A stretch of DNA of 64,000 nt. Origin: Amycolatopsis sp. MtRt-6 (GTDB lineage Bacteria > Actinomycetota > Actinomycetes > Mycobacteriales > Pseudonocardiaceae). A program made the translations under genes and the position numbers. Positions 63,444 to 64,000 of this stretch are shown here, piece by piece. The stretch covers positions 1 through 64,000 of the forward strand of contig NZ_JADWPD010000001.1 in the NCBI RefSeq assembly GCF_017308975.1, written 5' to 3'. Position 1 is the stretch's first letter. Each line of letters begins with the position of its first letter. The notes under the pieces are model-generated. The model worked only from the letters and a program-made list of their open reading frames with translations, made no database searches and was not told the DNA's origin.

Positions 63444-64000
63444 GCCGCTCCTTCCGGGACGTGCGCCGGGACGACGTCGGACACGACGCGCCAGCCGAGC
63501 GAGGTGTACAGCCCGCGGCCGGCCGCCGAAGCCAGCAGCACGCCCGACCCGGCTCCGGCCGCGACGGCCAGCCGGTGCATCACCACCCGGCCGAGGCCGC
63601 GGCGGCGGTGCTCCGGCTCCGTCTCGATCTTGTCGAACACCGCGACCCCTCCGGCCACCGCGACCTGACCGCGGGCCGCGGGGGCGGGACCGGACGACAC
63701 CAGTACCTCCCACACCGGCCCGTCGCCGGTCACCGTCACCGAGTACGGCTCCGGGACCGCGACCGGCGGCATGGGCCCGTCGGACGCCATCAGGTACTCG
63801 GTCTCCCCCGCCCGCCACGCCGGGGTGAGCGAAGCCAAGACCGAGGACCGCGAGCCGCACGCCTTCAGCCACGTGCCCGGCGCGGCCACCGTCCGGGCCC
63901 GCGCGGAAACCGCGGACGGCGAGCGCAGCAGGTAGCGCACCCGGTGCCCCGGCAGGCCGACGTCGACGCGGTAGCCGTCGACCTCGGCGACCGGTGCCGG
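63440..64000 (-). CDS. GNAT-family N-acetyltransferase, 5' end outside window
   Basis: At least 186 residues of a protein whose start lies beyond position 64000; the frame is open to the window edge (VAEVDGYRVDVGLPGHRVRYLL). The C-terminal part is a GNAT fold: FDKIETEPEHRRRGLGRVVMHRLAVAAGAG holds the acetyl-CoA loop R/Q-x-x-G-x-G/A (RRRGLG), and YTSLGWRVVSDVVPAHVPEGA ends it. The N-terminal part visible resembles other actinobacterial GNATs with a leading duplicated domain. The acceptor is unknown. It is coupled to the VOC gene that follows. Confidence 0.82.
   Translation of the reverse strand, partial: PAPVAEVDGYRVDVGLPGHRVRYLLRSPSAVSARARTVAAPGTWLKACGSRSSVLASLTPAWRAGETEYLMASDGPMPPVAVPEPYSVTVTGDGPVWEVLVSSGPAPAARGQVAVAGGVAVFDKIETEPEHRRRGLGRVVMHRLAVAAGAGSGVLLASAAGRGLYTSLGWRVVSDVVPAHVPEGAA

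Overview
The window reads as chromosomal DNA of a high-GC actinomycete, most likely Pseudonocardiales and close to Amycolatopsis. The support is very high third-position GC, frequent GTG starts and 4-nt start/stop overlaps, a WhiB protein, DUF574, DUF6292, DUF4383 and DUF5994 family proteins, an arsenate reductase of the mycothiol-linked type, GAF-ANTAR proteins and many one-component regulators. The genus assignment is inference; no rRNA gene is present.

Layout. 0-5.7 kb: BON-domain protein, small membrane protein, papain-like amidase, phosphoribosyltransferase, a rearranged GAF-ANTAR locus, a DUF5994/fatty-acid desaturase operon and a frameshifted DUF6292 gene. 5.8-11.9 kb: an arsenic cluster (arsC, acr3, arsR, arsI, an arsM-arsN fusion, a second arsR), then a tyrosine integrase and a tRNA-Lys gene, probably an island. 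12-22.5 kb: kinase, secreted proteins, pcaB with an in-frame hexanucleotide repeat, a two-repeat lipoprotein, esterases and an OhrR-like regulator. 22.5-31.8 kb: patatin, PadR regulator with a FadH-type reductase, tyrA, FUSC transporter, a polysaccharide deacetylase and an ECF sigma operon. 32-41 kb: regulator/target pairs (TetR with an NAD(P)-binding protein, MarR with an ABC exporter, MFS with TetR) and small secreted proteins. 41-43.8 kb: a SigF/SigB-type partner-switching module (STAS antagonist, WhiB, two RsbW-like ATPases, sigma factor). 43.8-51.4 kb: housekeeping enzymes, a secreted HNH nuclease, a Sel1-repeat protein, a hydrogenase-maturation-type protease behind a CRP-like site, and a LysR/aminotransferase pair. 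51.4-54.6 kb: an operon of two secreted GH18 chitinases behind DasR-like operators. 54.7-64 kb: tRNA-Arg, tRNA-Ser, an MprF-like synthetase, acetoacetyl-CoA synthetase, a dienelactone-hydrolase relative, an aromatic/histidinol-phosphate aminotransferase, a TauE permease, an ECF sigma/anti-sigma pair, and a VOC/GNAT pair cut by the window end.

The most coherent system is the arsenic cluster. Arsenate is reduced by ArsC and exported by Acr3, organoarsenicals are cleaved by ArsI, and one polypeptide joins an arsenite methyltransferase to an acetyltransferase resembling arsinothricin N-acetyltransferase. Each half has its own ArsR with a different cysteine layout. Several genes carry visible lesions: the scrambled GAF-ANTAR locus, DUF6292, and an esterase whose natural stop has been lost by a 1-nt shift. 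These should be checked against raw reads.
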